DNA from: Euleptes europaea
Taxonomy: Eukaryota > Chordata > Lepidosauria > Squamata > Sphaerodactylidae
Direction: 5' to 3'
Assembly (NCBI RefSeq): GCF_029931775.1
Contig: NC_079318.1
Location: 60,056,659 to 60,120,658, forward strand
DNA: 64,000 nt
Under the pieces are notes generated by a model. That model ran no database searches, was not told the DNA's origin, and was given only the letters and a program-made list of their open reading frames with translations. Position 1 is the stretch's first letter, and each line of letters begins with the position of its first letter. Of the stretch, positions 10,804 to 23,655 are shown piece by piece. Position numbers and translations under genes: made by a program.

Positions 10804-11222
10804 AAGGAAAATTAGACACCACTGTACTAGTATCAGGGAGATTAGGAAATCAGTACAGGAGCGAAAGAAGTAACCATGTGCATACAATTTTATCTAAAGG
10901 CTACTATCTAATCACAACTATATATAACAATGACAAACAAACAACAAGTGAAACCTACAATATGACATAAGAATCACCAAACAGGTGAACAAAAACAAGG
11001 AAAATGTCTTTAAAAGTCTCTGATAGAGTACAAGTGTAGTTATCAGGCAATTTTTCTTTTTTTCTTTATGATCTTGTATAGAAGAAGTAAAGTTCCCAAA
11101 CGAGGATACGGCCATTTCAAATTCTTAAATATTAATTCTTCATCAGTCCTTCAATTGACATTATTCTTCTTATATATTCACAAGATGTAGGTTACATACC
11201 GCTTCCCACGAAGGGTAAGAGA
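10804..11222 (-). mobile_element. PLE 3'-end fragment inserted in a MITE
   Basis: 419-bp insertion splitting a hAT MITE, with a perfect 14-bp duplication TACCTGGAGGTTGG on both sides (10790-10803 and 11223-11236). It has no ORF. On the minus strand a CUGAUGA (11146-11140) and GAAA (11118-11115) pair resembles a decayed hammerhead core. Assigned to PLEs by site, duplication size and core motif; sequence homology to a known PLE could not be tested. Confidence 0.6.
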
Positions 11223-11579
11223 TACCTGGAGGTTGGCAACCCTCTCTGTATAAGACAGCTTGAACGTTTTTTTAAATGAAAATTTTTTTAAAAATTATTT
11301 TCTGTATAAAGCCACAAAGACTAAAAGAGCAGGGTGTCACTAGGTGGTTTAATTTTTGCTGCTTTTCAGGCTCACTGTACGAAGGTGCCAAGCACTGTTG
11401 AAGGAAGCCAATTATTAGACTCAACTTGTGGAATCTCTCTTCAGTGTGCAATTTGCCCTTGGGATCACTAGCACTTACTGTCATCCACGGGAGACCTTGA
11501 AATCAGCAGGCCAAATGAATCATTCCCAGACATCCACAGAAGTTGAAACGGAATGACATCGAGGGGGTGACTTGTCCTT

Positions 11580-11900
11580 CTTGGTGCCTCTTTTCTACTT
11601 CTACTTTTGTCTGGATCTGCGGAACAGCAAATTAGCTGTCACCGAGTTACTAAATTTAAAGTTTTGCTTCAGCTTTCAGAGTTATTCTCTGCGCCTGCGT
11701 TTGTTTCACTTGGTAATTCGGCCTTTTTAATCATATTGTGTGATAAGATGAAAATTACAGGCAGAGACGCGGGGCCCGCTGAGTTCTCTGACTCATCCTG
11801 AAATTATTACAGCTTTAGGACCTGCCTTTGCTGCCGGCCTTAATCCTCCTTCTTAATTTTCTGATTCCTGCTTATATGTACGGGTAATAATAATAAATGC
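11580..11900. other. repeat-free stretch, possible conserved noncoding DNA
   Basis: No repeat match seen; TAAT-rich (CTTAATTTTCTGATTCC, GGTAATAATAATAAATGC), no open frame of note. Conservation is a guess from texture only. Confidence 0.25.
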
Positions 11901-12089
11901 AGGCATTATTATAGTGCCATGACTACACCACTGTAGTTAAAGGCTGAGTCAATTTTTGTTTTAACTCGTGTGCATTTATTTAACAGAAGAATTTGAAGGC
12001 TTTTGTGAGGCTTTGGGGGGAGGGAATACCAGGTCTTGAAAAAAAGACCAGTAAAAGATGTAGACCAGGTTAATGTCTGGGGTAAGGGC

Positions 12090-12308
12090 TAGGGTTGCCA
12101 ACCTCCAGGTGGTGGCTGGAAATCTCCCACTATTACACCTGTTCTCCAGATGACAAAGACCAATTCACCTGGAGAAAATGGCCCCTTTGGAAGTGGGAAT
12201 CCATGGCATTATACCCATCTGAGGTCCCTCCCCTCACCAAATCCCATCCTCCTCAGGCTCCACCCCCAAAATCTCCAGGTATTTCCCAACTTGGAGGTGG
12301 CAACCCTA
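12090..12308 (-). repeat. hAT-type MITE, subfamily 2
   Basis: TAGGGTTGCCAACCTCCAGG to GGTGGCAACCCTA. The variant has GGTATTTCCCAACTTGGAGG near one end. Confidence 0.82.
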
Positions 12309-12596
12309 GGGGCAGACAAACAGCAGCCTTAGTCTGCACAAAACAGTAGCCGAGATTATAGAACTCTTCTTGAATTGTATTTCTTCAGAAAGAAGATGGG
12401 AGATCACATGTTTGAATAGTTTCTTATGTAAGCTATTCCCTGCCCTTGCAAATTTAGCATGCCAGGGAAAAGGATACTCTAGAACCATCTGCCTGAGAAC
12501 TAGTTTTCTATTTGCTACTGAAACTGTGAGCAATGCTGTTATCAAACATATGTAGGTAGAGTTTACATCAACTGTTTATATCAAATATTTTAAATA

Positions 12597-12827
12597 GAAG
12601 AAAAGTTGGGTTTTTTGTACCTTTAAGGAGTCTCAAAGAGGCTTACAATTGTCTTCCCTTCCTCTCTCCACAGCAGGCACCTTGTGAGGTAGGTGGGGCT
12701 GAGAGAGTTCTGAGAGAACTGTGACTAGCCCAACATCACCCAGCAGGCTTCATGTGGAGGAGTGGGGAATCAAACTTGGTTCTCTAGATTAGAGTCCGCT
12801 GCTCTTAACCACTCCACCATGTTATAG
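12597..12827 (-). repeat. Sauria-type tRNA-derived SINE
   Basis: Minus strand begins with the tRNA-like head (TGGTGGAGTGGTTAAGAGCA) and has the GTGACTAGCC / CTCTCAGCCCCACCTACC body. Confidence 0.85.
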
Positions 12828-13266
12828 TAAACAGATGTCTTGGGCTTATAGGAGACTATGAAATAATATCTTCGGAGAAACCAAGGCACCTCCAAATGCC
12901 TAGAGGGCCGAAAGAAATGTTGTAATTATTAGGTGTTAATTATTAAGTGCCCATTTGAAGCAACGGCAAGCAACAACTGCCTCTCTTGTGGTTTTTGAAT
13001 TCTAACAGGGAAATTTCCAAGGGTGCAAGGTTAAACAAACCTTTAAAAGTTCTCAAAGCAAAATAAAATGGAAGAATACATTACCTTTAGTGAGAAATTG
13101 CATATGAGGAAGGGAGTACAGAATAAACTGTTTGGAAATTCCTCCCCCTGATGCAAGTCTCCTGTCACATTCATACTTGTCTCTGCCAGGAACAGGCCTG
13201 TTGCCCTTGGAGTCTGTGCCGCTTGCTTAAGCAAAGGAGTGGTGCCCGTGAAAGGACGGGCACTTA

Positions 13267-13564
13267 CCATATTTTTCGCTCCATAGCACGCACCTGACCA
13301 TAACACGCCCCCCCACACACACAGCTGGCCATTGGGGCAGGGAAAGCCGGCTCGCTGTTTCAGCGTGCCCAGCCTGCTCTGTGCATCCCGGGGCGCACAG
13401 AGCACAGAGCCGTCTGGGCGTGTTGGAACGGGGCGCACAGAGCCGGCTCACGTCATTCCAGCGCGCCCAACCGGCTCTGTGCGCACATTCGCTCCATAAC
13501 ACACACAGACATTTCCCCTCACTTTTGAGGAGGAAAAAAGTGTGTTATGGAGCAAAAAATACGG
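13267..13564. mobile_element. nonautonomous DNA transposon with ~25-bp TIRs
   Basis: CCATATTTTTCGCTCCATAG at the left is the inverted counterpart of TATGGAGCAAAAAATACGG at the right. CG-rich inside, no transposase. TA or TTA at the edges may be the target duplication. Confidence 0.75.
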
Positions 13565-14380
13565 TAAGCACCCTCCTGCTTTGAGTCTGAGGAGTTTAAG
13601 GAACTATGCACATCATGTCATGTTCAGTGTCATTAAAGGCAATCTCCCCAGCATGATGAACCTAGACCTCCATCCAGTCCCTTCATGATCCTTCTGATGA
13701 CTGACTGAGAGCGCATAAATGTGGAAAAATGGATAATTTTTTTAAAAGGTTCCATTTCTTCCTAATATGTAGATGGATTCATTTGGAGGGCCGCAGCTGC
13801 CAGCAATGATCTATCCATCTCAAGAGATGACTAGCCAGCCAGATAATGAGATCCTCTCTGTCGAAATGAACTCTCGGCTATTCAATTTGTCCAGCTTTTG
13901 ACTCATGAATTTTGCGTAGCCAGTTCTCAGAGAAGGCAGCATCACACCACTGGGGCTGGGCTGCTAATGGGTGAAATTAAACACACACACATTTGCATAG
14001 GAACCCTGGAAAGCTTTAGGCACCAAGCTGGCTGTTTTAATCCTATAGAGAGGAGATGACAAAGGCCACAAATGCATTTAGTGTTGCCACCTTTTTTATT
14101 TTTCCTTACCAAGCTCATGTGCTTTTATCAGCAGCCTGAAATACACACAAAAATTAAGGAAGTAAAGCTTTTCCTAGCATGGAGATGAAGCGGTGGAAAT
14201 ATCTTCTCCTGTTTAATTTCTTTGCAACAGATCCCCTGTTAAAAGCACAAAAACAAATCCAGAAAAAGAGGCTACAATTCAGAGGGACCATTGGTCAGTG
14301 GTAGAACACATAGCATGTAGAAAGTCCAGGAATCAGACTGACATTACCAGTTAAAGAATCTAAAGCATTTGTTTATGTGA
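13565..14380. other. repeat-poor stretch, possible conserved noncoding DNA
   Basis: 13790-13960 in particular is balanced in composition and unique in the window. No gene seen. A short SINE-like remnant lies at 14289-14330. Confidence 0.25.
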
Positions 14381-14387
14381 GGGGGCC

Positions 14388-14580
14388 TTGGTTCTGTGGT
14401 AGAGCCTGTGATCTGAATGCAGAAAGGTCCCAGGTTCAATCCCTGGCATCTCAAGTTAAAAAGATCTGGTAGGAGGTGATGTGAAAGACCTCAGCCAGAG
14501 ACCTTGGAGACCTGCTGCCAGTCTGGGCAGACAATACTGACCGATAGACCAATGATCTGAGTCAGTATACTGCAGCACCA
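14388..14580 (+). repeat. tRNA-derived SINE, second family
   Basis: A-box-like GTTCTGTGGTAGAGCC and B-box GGTTCAATCC; tail GAGTCAGTATACTGCAGC. Confidence 0.8.
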
Positions 14581-15224
14581 TTTGAGTTGTTTCATTTCTC
14601 CTCAAAGAGATGCCAGGATAAAATCTGCTTGTAAACCCAACCCAGGAAACCTTTCTCCATAATCTTTGATTTCATGGGGGACTCCCTGCAGTATCTGCAA
14701 GGAAACACATTTTGCATTCTCTCGGAGGTCCTTTTTGATCTATTCATATTTCACCACCACTGACTAGTTGTGCCAGTGTAGATGGGCATTTGCATGTGGA
14801 TGTGCATCCCACAGAAAGTAAAGTGTGCAGAAGGACAGCATGTGGATGTGGACTTTAATGTAGGCTCAGATACACAGCTGATTTATACCCACAGTTCCCA
14901 ATCCAGAGAAGTAGGTCTACATGCAGAAGATGTGTGGGTGCATATGTTCCAGGGGTGAACTTGTGCACTGAAAACAGATGTTGGTTTGGATCCTTGGATG
15001 ACACTTATTTATTTGATTTTTACCCTGCACTTTCCCAACTGTAACCACTATCTATGCTTCTGCTGTCACCAACCCATAGCTCTCACTGTCCTCAGTTTCA
15101 AATTTGCCCACTACTGTTGCTTACACAAAACACATTAGGTCCAGTTTTCTAGCCTAATCCTGCAGGTGAACTGCTCATTCAGAGGACCATTCATGACTGT
15201 TGAGGTTCTTTTGTCAAACCCAGA

Positions 15225-15433
15225 TAGGGTTGCCAGGTCCCTCTTTGCCACCAGTGGGAGGATTTTTGGGCGGAGCCTGAGGAGGGCTGGGTTCGGGGAG
15301 GGCAGGGACTTCAATGCCATAGAGTCCAACTGGCAAAGTGGCCATTTTCTCCAGGTGAACTGATCTATATCAGTTGGAGATCAGTTTTAATAGCAGAAGA
15401 TCGCCAGCTAGTACCTGGAGGTTGGCAACCCTA
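15225..15433 (+). repeat. hAT-type MITE
   Basis: Full-length copy with TIRs. Flanks AACCCAGA/AATCCAGG look like a diverged 8-bp duplication. Confidence 0.85.
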
Positions 15434-16796
15434 AATCCAGGACTCTAAACAGGTGGCACTTATGTTAAAAATAGGGATGTACTGATGATCAAAACAGAGG
15501 AGAACTGGGAGATTCCTGACCAGAACCTCCCAATATTTTCAAAATTGTAATGGGAGCCATAGAGGACCCTGATTCAGATTGAGGCTGCATTGGGAGGGGG
15601 AGACAGGGTTTCTCTTCTCTCCCATGTGGTTTCACTAAATGAAATCTACAGCATTTGTCAGCCCTAAAAGGAAAAAAAGACAGATAGGCTCTTTTTCCCC
15701 CTATCCTTTCCCCTTTGAAAGCTAATACCGTAATAGCACAGGGGGGCTGTTGGTTTCAATTGGCATAACTATGTTGGAAAGGAAGAGTAAAAACCCCTCC
15801 AACTTGAGCTTCTGGTAGCATTTTTAAAACACCGGGAGAATCTGATCCACAGATCTTCCAGTATTTTGTCTCGTTTGACCACTGTCACAGAAGCAGACGG
15901 CAAACTCTTTGACAATATTATTAGCTAGACGGCCCACACATCAATTTTCTTCTGCACTTTCAAATTATACATACCCACCAGTAAATTGGGGGAATTGAGA
16001 CATTTTTGGCTGAGAGCTCAGGAAACTCAGTAAGCTGCTCCTTCCCGGTGTGCCCATTTTCAGCCTGTCTTCAGGCTGCCTTTTGAGGTATCACTGTGTT
16101 AAAAATAATCTCTCTGAAGATATCATCACCACCCTGCCGCAGATGTCACTGACTTAGCACTTTTCGAAGGATCTATTAAAAGTAATGTCATTAATTACTT
16201 TGTCATCACAGTGCTGCTTTCCAGAGGTTTCAAATGGCTTATTGCAGCCAAATCTGGTGCAGGCAGCATTCGTACCTTCCAGGGGAAACTGGTGGGGACT
16301 GAGACCCTGCAGCAGCTATTTAGGAAGACTTTGCGTTTATTGAACTCTTTGGCTCTGAAGCACTATTAGTGGTCACCAGCAGGTTACACAGAGCCCAGAC
16401 ATCCAATTGGTGGCCACGATCCAGCTCTCAAGGTAATTGTATCTGATCCCCGGGGGCCTGATCAAATTTTAACCAAGACACAGTAGGTGGTTGTTTTGCT
16501 CAGAGAGAGGACTATTTTTCAAAAAGTGTAAGATAGAGATATTCCACACTTTAATTTTATATCCCTCGTTATATTTAACATGATAATCTTGCCCCAGTGC
16601 CTGTGCCCAGTAACTGTGAAGCTTTTACTGTACTTTAATACAGGGGTCTATGTCAATAAGAAGTAACTGTAAGATGACTAATAGCCAGGTTCTATGGATA
16701 ATTACTTGCAAGTGTTTTCCTCTGTGTTCAGTGGGACTTACTTATTCCTTAGTTTGGAGTCCTTTTGCACACTACACTTGAAAGCAAGCCCATTGA
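15434..16796. other. gene-free stretch; 16090-16360 possibly conserved
   Basis: No coding potential and no repeat recognised in most of it; 16090-16360 contains TTAATTACTTTGTCATCAC-like motifs. Confidence 0.25.
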
Positions 16797-17006
16797 GGGG
16801 CTGTGGCTCAGTGGAAGAGCCTCTGCTTTGCATGCAGAAGGTCCCAGGTTCAATCCTTGGCATCTCCTGTTAAAAGGCCCAGGCAGTAGGTGATGGGAAA
16901 GACCTCTGCCTGAGACCCTGGAGGGTTGTTACCCTTTTGAGTGGACAATACTGACTTTGATGGACCAATGTTCTGATTCAGTATAAGGCAGCTTCACGTG
17001 TTCATA
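16797..17006 (+). repeat. tRNA-derived SINE, second family, full copy
   Basis: GGGGCTGTGGCTCAGTGGAA head, GGTTCAATCC B box, tail CAGTATAAGGCAGCTTCACG. Confidence 0.88.
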
Positions 17007-17454
17007 TTTCTAAGTAAATCTGATCAGAATTAGGATGTGCAGTCCCATACTTTGTCTTAGAGTACGGTGTCTTTATGTTTAGATTATGTTTAGATTATAA
17101 TATTGGGCTGTGATCTGCATGCATAAATGTTTAAATAGCAGTTCTGATTTATTGGCTTTATTTCAACATAAGTCTGAGGTTCTGTTCTGGGCAAAGGGCT
17201 AATGTTGGTATCGACACAGTGTTATTTGGGAGGCTGGAACCTATATAGATTTCTCTTAAATTTTGATGTATGAGTTCATCTGCAGGGCTGAATTCCAGCC
17301 AAGTATAGTTAGTGCTCCATCATGGAACCTGCTTTTAATAGTCCTTCACAAAAGATGTAAAGAAACAATCATACCCATCCTCCAGCATGATCATCTGTCA
17401 ATAATGCCCTCCTGTGTATACATAGGACAAACAGATCAGTCTCTATACAAAAAA

Positions 17455-17880
17455 AGAGAGAGGACCAATTAAGGGTGAGTATATCACGCCTTTAAGGATT
17501 TCACTCTGGCTACCACTTTGTCTCTAAGCATGATACAATGTATTGGCTGAGATCTATAAAGCTTTAAATGGTTTGGGACCAGGATATTTAAAAAGGCCTC
17601 CTGTTCCTATACACACCTGCCCTATCTTTAGGATCATCCTTGTACGCCTGTCTGTAGGCGCCTCTACTTTTGGAGGAAGGTTGGATGACTCCCATAGACA
17701 TGGCCTTTTCTGTGGTGGTGCCTCAGTTGTGGAACTCCTTCCCATAAGATGTTTGTCTGATGCCTGAACTGATGGCTTTTAGATACCAGTTGGAGACAGA
17801 TTTATTTTCCTGGGCTTGTAATCATTTTGAATGCCTTAATCTTGCTCATAATTTGTTGCTGCTTTATTTGCTAGTAGTCA
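17455..17880 (+). mobile_element. L2-like LINE 3' fragment
   Basis: EIYKALNGLGPGYLKRPP and downstream ESAF-like remains; old and frameshifted. Confidence 0.65.
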
Positions 17881-18597
17881 ATTGTTTATTTTTTTCTTGA
17901 TGCAGTTTAAAGTATGTTTGTTGCGAGCCAATGGTTCAGCAGTGGGATACAAGCAGGACATCTGCCTCAGCCGTACTGATAAAGGCAGACGAAGCATGCA
18001 TTCTCATAAAGGTAAATCTGTTATAGGTGATTTGTAGCTTCTGATATTCTGTTTGATTTCTGCATTAATTATAAGGAGGAAGACAATAAATGCAGGTAGA
18101 GAAGCAGTACAGGTGAGGTTAAGAAGTAGTGTATTTGTGAAACAAAGAAGGAGGGAAATGTATAATCACCCCTAGGTTTATGAATTCATTATATGCCACA
18201 CAATGTCCATATACTTCCATATAAATACACCTTCCATGAAACCAAATCTCCAGGTATTCAAAAGCATTTCATATTCCCCATGTCAATCAGACAAACTAGT
18301 CAGATTTTTAAAAGTCAAAATCAAATCCATTTTACATTAATCTAAAGGGGGGAAATCTGAGTAGATGATTAGAGAATGGATGTGGGTATTTATTTATTTT
18401 TAAGAGTTGGCTCTGACAGTCCTTGGCACCCAGACTACAGAGCTTGCAATTTGCTGATGGCCCTCATTGTTATTTACTGTTTGTTATTACTGCAGCATCT
18501 AAAGGCTATGAACAGCCATTTATCTGCAGTGTAACCAGGTGTCTGTTTAAAGGCAAACTTGTTACTAGAGAACTAGGGAGCGACAGAAGCATTTCCT

Positions 18598-18838
18598 CTG
18601 AGCCAGCATGGTGTAGTTGTTAAGAGAGGTGGACTCTAATCTGGAGATGTAGCCTGCTGTATGACCTTGGGCTAGTCACAGTTCTCTCAGAACTCTCTCA
18701 GCCCCACCTACCCACAAGGTTTTGTGGTGGGGAGATGAAAGGAAGGAGATTGTAAGCCAGTTTGAGACTCCTTAAAGATTGAGAAAATCAGGATATAAAA
18801 ACCATCTCCTCCTCCTCCTCCTCCTCTTCTTCTTCTTC
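18598..18838 (+). repeat. Sauria-type SINE ending in a CTC/CTT microsatellite
   Basis: GAGCCAGCATGGTGTAGTTG head, body, then (CCT)n(CTT)n at 18805-18838. Confidence 0.85.
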
Positions 18839-19215
18839 CAGAGTTGGCAACCCTATCTTTGGACAAGCCCAGTTCCCCTTAATGGCTCATGAGCACTGAG
18901 TGGACTGCATCAGTGTCTGGAAATGCCCTAAGAATTACATTGGTAAGTGAGAGGAAGGAGCTCCAAAATCACTTGATTGGCTTACAGCCATGGAACAATA
19001 ATTCAAACTGACAAGCCACAAGGACAACAAAAACCAATTCAATCGCCCTTATCACTGAGCCAGGAAAAGAGCTGTAGATCTGGGTAGCATGTGGAGGGGT
19101 GGGAGAGAAAGAGGTACAAATGGAAGTACACGGAAACAAGAGCCAACAAATCCTTGGCATCAGCTGGAGAAAGGCGCTGCATGTATTTAAAGGCTTGAGT
19201 CTGAACATTAACAGT

Positions 19216-19348
<133 letters not shown>

Positions 19349-19632
19349 TAATAAAATGTGCTCTAATGTTCTGAAGTGAGTGGATAATCAGTTAATGGAT
19401 ATTGCACTAGGAAAATCTCCTTGTATGAGAGGATTAAGAGGCTGGTGTGACCACTGAACCATTATCCTTCCTAGTACTTCCCACATCATGCTTTTCTTGC
19501 TTAATAGCATTAAGACTCCACAGATGGGACTCAGTTTCTAACAGGGCAATCCTACACAGTATTACCTTGGTCTTAGCCCATTGAAATGAGGTTTTTTAGG
19601 GTTAACCAAAAAGTTCAGATCACATCAAGCTT

Positions 19633-19633
<1 letters not shown>

Positions 19634-19668
<35 letters not shown>
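19634..19668 (+). repeat. (AC)n microsatellite
   Basis: About 17 AC units. Confidence 0.95.
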
Positions 19669-19669
<1 letters not shown>

Positions 19670-19882
19670 GATATCACTGGAAAAAAGGGAGACACCACCA
19701 CCACCCCTCTACAATAATGTATACTTTGGTTTAGAAAATGTGTTTAATTCAAAGGTAGATTTTTGCTGCCCTCTGCTGTGCACTCTTAGTAAAATTCCCA
19801 TGGAAAGCAGTTATTAATCAGCCTTACAAATAACAGAATTGCTTGTTAATTACAGCCCAGGCTATAATAAAGTGTATAATAC

Positions 19883-19962
19883 AGAGTCTACGCCCAGACC
19901 TGGATGGCCCAGGCTAGCCTGATCTCATCAGATCTCAGAAGCTAAGCAGGGTCAGCCCTCAC
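19883..19962 (+). repeat. 5S rRNA-derived SINE fragment
   Basis: GTCTACGCCCAGACC..GATCTCATCAGATCTCAGAAGC-like sequence matches the 5S head (AGCTAAGCAGGGTC). Truncated after ~75 nt, so not a 5S gene. Confidence 0.75.
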
Positions 19963-20237
19963 TACAATTATCCCTGGAAAAAAATTAAAAGCACAGGAAA
20001 AACTTGAAATAATATTTTAAAACAAAGGGCAAACCCATCCTGGCACTTCCTGACAAAGAACAACAAAGGTCTTCCCAGGCAGGCAGTAGAATAAATCCTA
20101 GGCACAGACAGATCAGAGCAGCCAGGGGGACACTAAAACTCCAAAAAATATCTCCCTGAAATGGAGTCAAGTTGCAGTCAGGTCTGCTTTTTATCCTTTT
20201 TGCCCATGCTCAGAAAGCTATGGGTTATGCGTTTCCA

Positions 20238-20456
20238 GCTCCGGGTTGGGAAATACCTGGAGTTGTTTTTTTTGGGGGGAGGGGGATAATCCAAGGAGGG
20301 TGGGGTTTGAGGAGGGGAGGGATTTCAATGGTGTATAATGCCATAGAGGCCACCTTCTAAAGTGGCCATTTTCTCCAGGTGAACTGATCTCTGTCGCTGG
20401 GAGATCAGTTGTAATCCCAGGAGATCTCCAGCCACCACATGGAGGTTGGCAACCCG
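20238..20456 (+). repeat. hAT-type MITE, subfamily 2
   Basis: CAGCTCCGGGTTGGGAAATA to GGTTGGCAACCC; contains a T8/G-rich stretch. Confidence 0.75.
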
Positions 20457-21837
20457 AGTTATGAGAGAATCATTGTGACTGGGCAGATAGCTCTAGGGCT
20501 CCTCGTAACATGCAAACCCATTGCCTGGGACAGCTGCCTCCTTCCTATGCTTGGGAAACCAGTTAAACAGTGTCATAAAGGCCTGGGAGCTTGAAATGCC
20601 AGCCTCAGATATTCCTATTTCCAGAAATATTGGGACCCTGATACTGGCTTTCTCAAAAATCCTGAATGTCAACCTAGGTACCCAAATATACCCCAAAATA
20701 CCAATAAAGTATTTTTCAGGTATATATTCAGTCCAGAAATATCCACATGCTCATCCCTAGGCTCAAAACAACTGTCCTCTTGCATCTTTTCTGTCTCCCT
20801 ATCTTCGAAAGTTACTCAGTGAGTTACTCTCTCCTAATGTCCTAATGTTTAATGAAAGTGGAGATAATGTCCTGTGATGCACCATCATCTATCTCACATC
20901 AGAAAAACAATAAGTTTTGTTGGCATTCAGTTGAACTAAGCTGTGTTGGCACTCAGTCTTGGTTTAATTTAAAGGAAAGGACATGGAGCTGAAGGATAGC
21001 TAGAAGATCCTTAAGTAATATTTGCAATCACATTAATTTTCGTCCGACGATATATAGCTCAGCTAATAGTATTATTTTGTAATGAGGGCTTGCAGAAGAA
21101 TAAAGGCCCCTGTATAAGTAGAGTGGATAATGCCTGTTACAAATTTAATGAAGTTCTAAAATATTGATTCCCTCCCCCATGGTGACCCTGAGTGGAGAAG
21201 TCCAAGGTGCCTCTTGCAAGAGCATTTTCTTTTGGAGGAGAGAATACCAAAGACAGAGGGCACATTCTGAGTTTATTGGTATGTTTAACCAATGCTTATT
21301 CCACTAGCATAATAAAAAGAAGTTCACAACTCAGTTCAGTGAAAGAAGCAATTAAATCATATATGTCTTGGAGACGCTGCATCATATTCTCCTTTTCATG
21401 GCTATTTCATGTTTTGTGTAGTGACAGCAAGTTTGGCTATCACAAAGGGTAGCATATTTTTCAAAACAACATAGAACTTGCAACTAAGATCATATTGCAG
21501 ATGTTTGGTCATACTAATATAGTCAGAGCAGAGATCTAATCAAATTACTGAGTAGCCTGCCCATCACTGAATAGTTTAATCAAATAAATTGCAAGGTAGC
21601 TTTATCCAGCACTTAAAATGTTAATCGGATGGCAGAGCAGGTTAGCCAGCCTTGCCTCTTAATCCTCACCCCTTTGAAATTACCAGCTATTGTTCAATCA
21701 CCACAGTAGCTGAGTCACAACCCTTTTTATAAATGAGTGTGGCTACTCTAATTGGCAATAATAAGAAGCCAAACAGCTAGCCTCAGCCATCTATTTAGGG
21801 ATTGCTTGTAAGAGAGTAATAGTTCCAATGATAAATG
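20457..21837. other. gene-free stretch; 21550-21800 possibly conserved
   Basis: No gene or clear repeat. 21550-21800 is unique and A/T-balanced with TTAATC and ATTGTTCAATCACC motifs. Confidence 0.25.
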
Positions 21838-21903
21838 CTGCAATCCTAAAAACATGCTCTTGGGATTAAGCCCCATTGGACAAAATGGGATTTACTTCTA
21901 AAT

Positions 21904-22112
21904 TAGGGTTGCCAACCTCCAGGTACTAGCTGGAGATCTCCTGCTATTACAACTGATCTTCAGCTGATAGAGATCAGTTCACCTGGAGAAAATGGCCGCT
22001 TTGGCAATTGGACTCTATGACATTGAAGTCCCTCCCTTCCCAAAACCCTGCCCTCCTCAGGCTCCGCCCCAAAAACCTCCCGCCAGTGGTGAAGAGGGAC
22101 TTGGCAACCCTA
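21904..22112 (-). repeat. hAT-type MITE inside an older short repeat
   Basis: Flanked by CTTCTAAA/CTTCTAAG. It interrupts a short ACTTACTTCTGAGTAGACC-like repeat (21838-21903 and 22113-22146). Confidence 0.85.
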
Positions 22113-22208
22113 CTTCTAAGTAGACCTGTTTAGGATTGCTCCCAATGCGTCTACAAGATTTAAGTATGGTCCTTGTACTACAAACAACTTTAAATAATAA
22201 CTTTGTAG

Positions 22209-22405
22209 GTTGGGGCCTGGAGATTTCCTGGAATTACCACTGATCTCCAGCCTACAGAGCTCAATTCCCCGGGAAGAAAATAACTGCTTTGGAGGATGGA
22301 CTCTATGGCATTATACCTGGCTGAGGTCCCACCCCAAACCCCACCCTCTCCGGATTCCACCACCAAATCTCCAGGAATTTCCCAATATAGAGCTAGCAAC
22401 CCTAG
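22209..22405 (-). repeat. hAT-type MITE, subfamily 2, diverged
   Basis: Same layout as the copy at 12090-12308; ends GCTAGCAACCCTA. Confidence 0.7.
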
Positions 22406-22654
22406 AGAAAAGGGCTGAGTGAGAGAGGCTGTGGGGAGGTAAACAATTAGTGGGTGCTTGTTGCCCTTCTCATTTGCTTTTAGAATTGGCTCTTCCCCTC
22501 TACTTTCTATGAGAATGGGCCAACATATGAAACATACGGAAATGCTGCTATCACATCTAGACTGGTCCTGATGTAACAGACCTGTTTCTGCGCTGCACCA
22601 CCCACAACTTCTTTGCATCTATATTCAAATCCCTGCTCAGTTGTAAAGAGGAGA

Positions 22655-22977
22655 AGAAGAAGGAGAAGAGTTGGTTTTTATATGCTGACTTTCTCCACCA
22701 CTTAAGGAAGAATCAAACCAGCTTACAAGCACCTTCCCTTCCCCTCCCCACAACAGACACCCTGTGAGGTAGGTGTGGTTCAGAGAACTCTAAGAGAGCT
22801 GTGACTAGCCCAAGGTCACCCAGCTGGCTTCTTGTGTAGGAGTGGGGAAACAAATCCAGTTCACCAGATTAGCGTCCGCCACTCATGTGGAGAAGTGGGG
22901 AATCAAACCCGGTTCTCCAAATCAGAGTCCACAGCTCCAAACCACTGCTCTTAACCACTACACCATGGTGGCTCCCT
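22655..22977 (-). repeat. Sauria-type SINE with duplicated head
   Basis: The block AGTGGGGAA..AAACC.GTTC.CCA..T.AG.GTCC occurs twice (22840-22890 and 22885-22945). Confidence 0.85.
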
Positions 22978-23446
22978 GGATGCTTGATGCCCCAAGACCC
23001 TCAGTCTTTGGGACCCTCATTTTGTTACAGCTTGTTTCCCCTTTTGTACACATGTACATCTGAGTGTGGGCCTAGAATTGATAGAAGGGGCCTGAATTAA
23101 AGTGATAACAACGGCAGTAAATCATGTCAAAGGAAGAAAGGGAATATAGGGCAGCTCCTCTAGCAATTATGCAAAAACCTACCCTAAGAGGGATTCATTC
23201 AAGGGCCGTTTTCCCCCAAGGACCTTGGAGCCTCCTCTCAGATAATTTGATCCTAACTAATGACCTAGATTACCAAAACAATAAGCAAAGGGCCAATTCC
23301 AGCAATTTTCAGTATCTAAATGACCAGACAAGAAGATTCCTGTCCTTCCCCAATCATGGCAAGTACCTTGTCATATCTAACTTCCAAATCTCTCCAGGGA
23401 AATTTTTAGCCTATCTCCATGCAGAAGGAGAAAACTCCCTTCCACC

Positions 23447-23655
23447 TAGGGTTGACAGCTCCAGGTTGGGAAATACCTGGAGATTTTTGGGGTAGAATCC
23501 GAGGAGAGCCGGGTTTGGTGAGGGGAGGGAATTCAATGCCCTAGAGTCCAATTGCCAAAGCAGTCATTTTCTCCAGGTGAGCTGATCTCTATTGGCCGGA
23601 GATCAGTTGTGATAGCAGGAGATCTCCAGCTAGTATCTGGAGGTTGGCAACCCTA
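23447..23655 (+). repeat. hAT-type MITE, mosaic of the two subfamilies
   Basis: Left end is of subfamily 2 type (CTCCAGGTTGGGAAATACCT), right end of the main type (CTAGTATCTGGAGGTTGGCA). Confidence 0.8.

Noticed and set aside
16797-16870. tRNA gene
   Set aside because: A and B boxes are present but the cloverleaf is poor and the sequence continues into a SINE body shared by several copies.
19883-19962. 5S rRNA gene
   Set aside because: Only ~75 nt of 5S-like sequence, diverged and truncated; a SINE relic.
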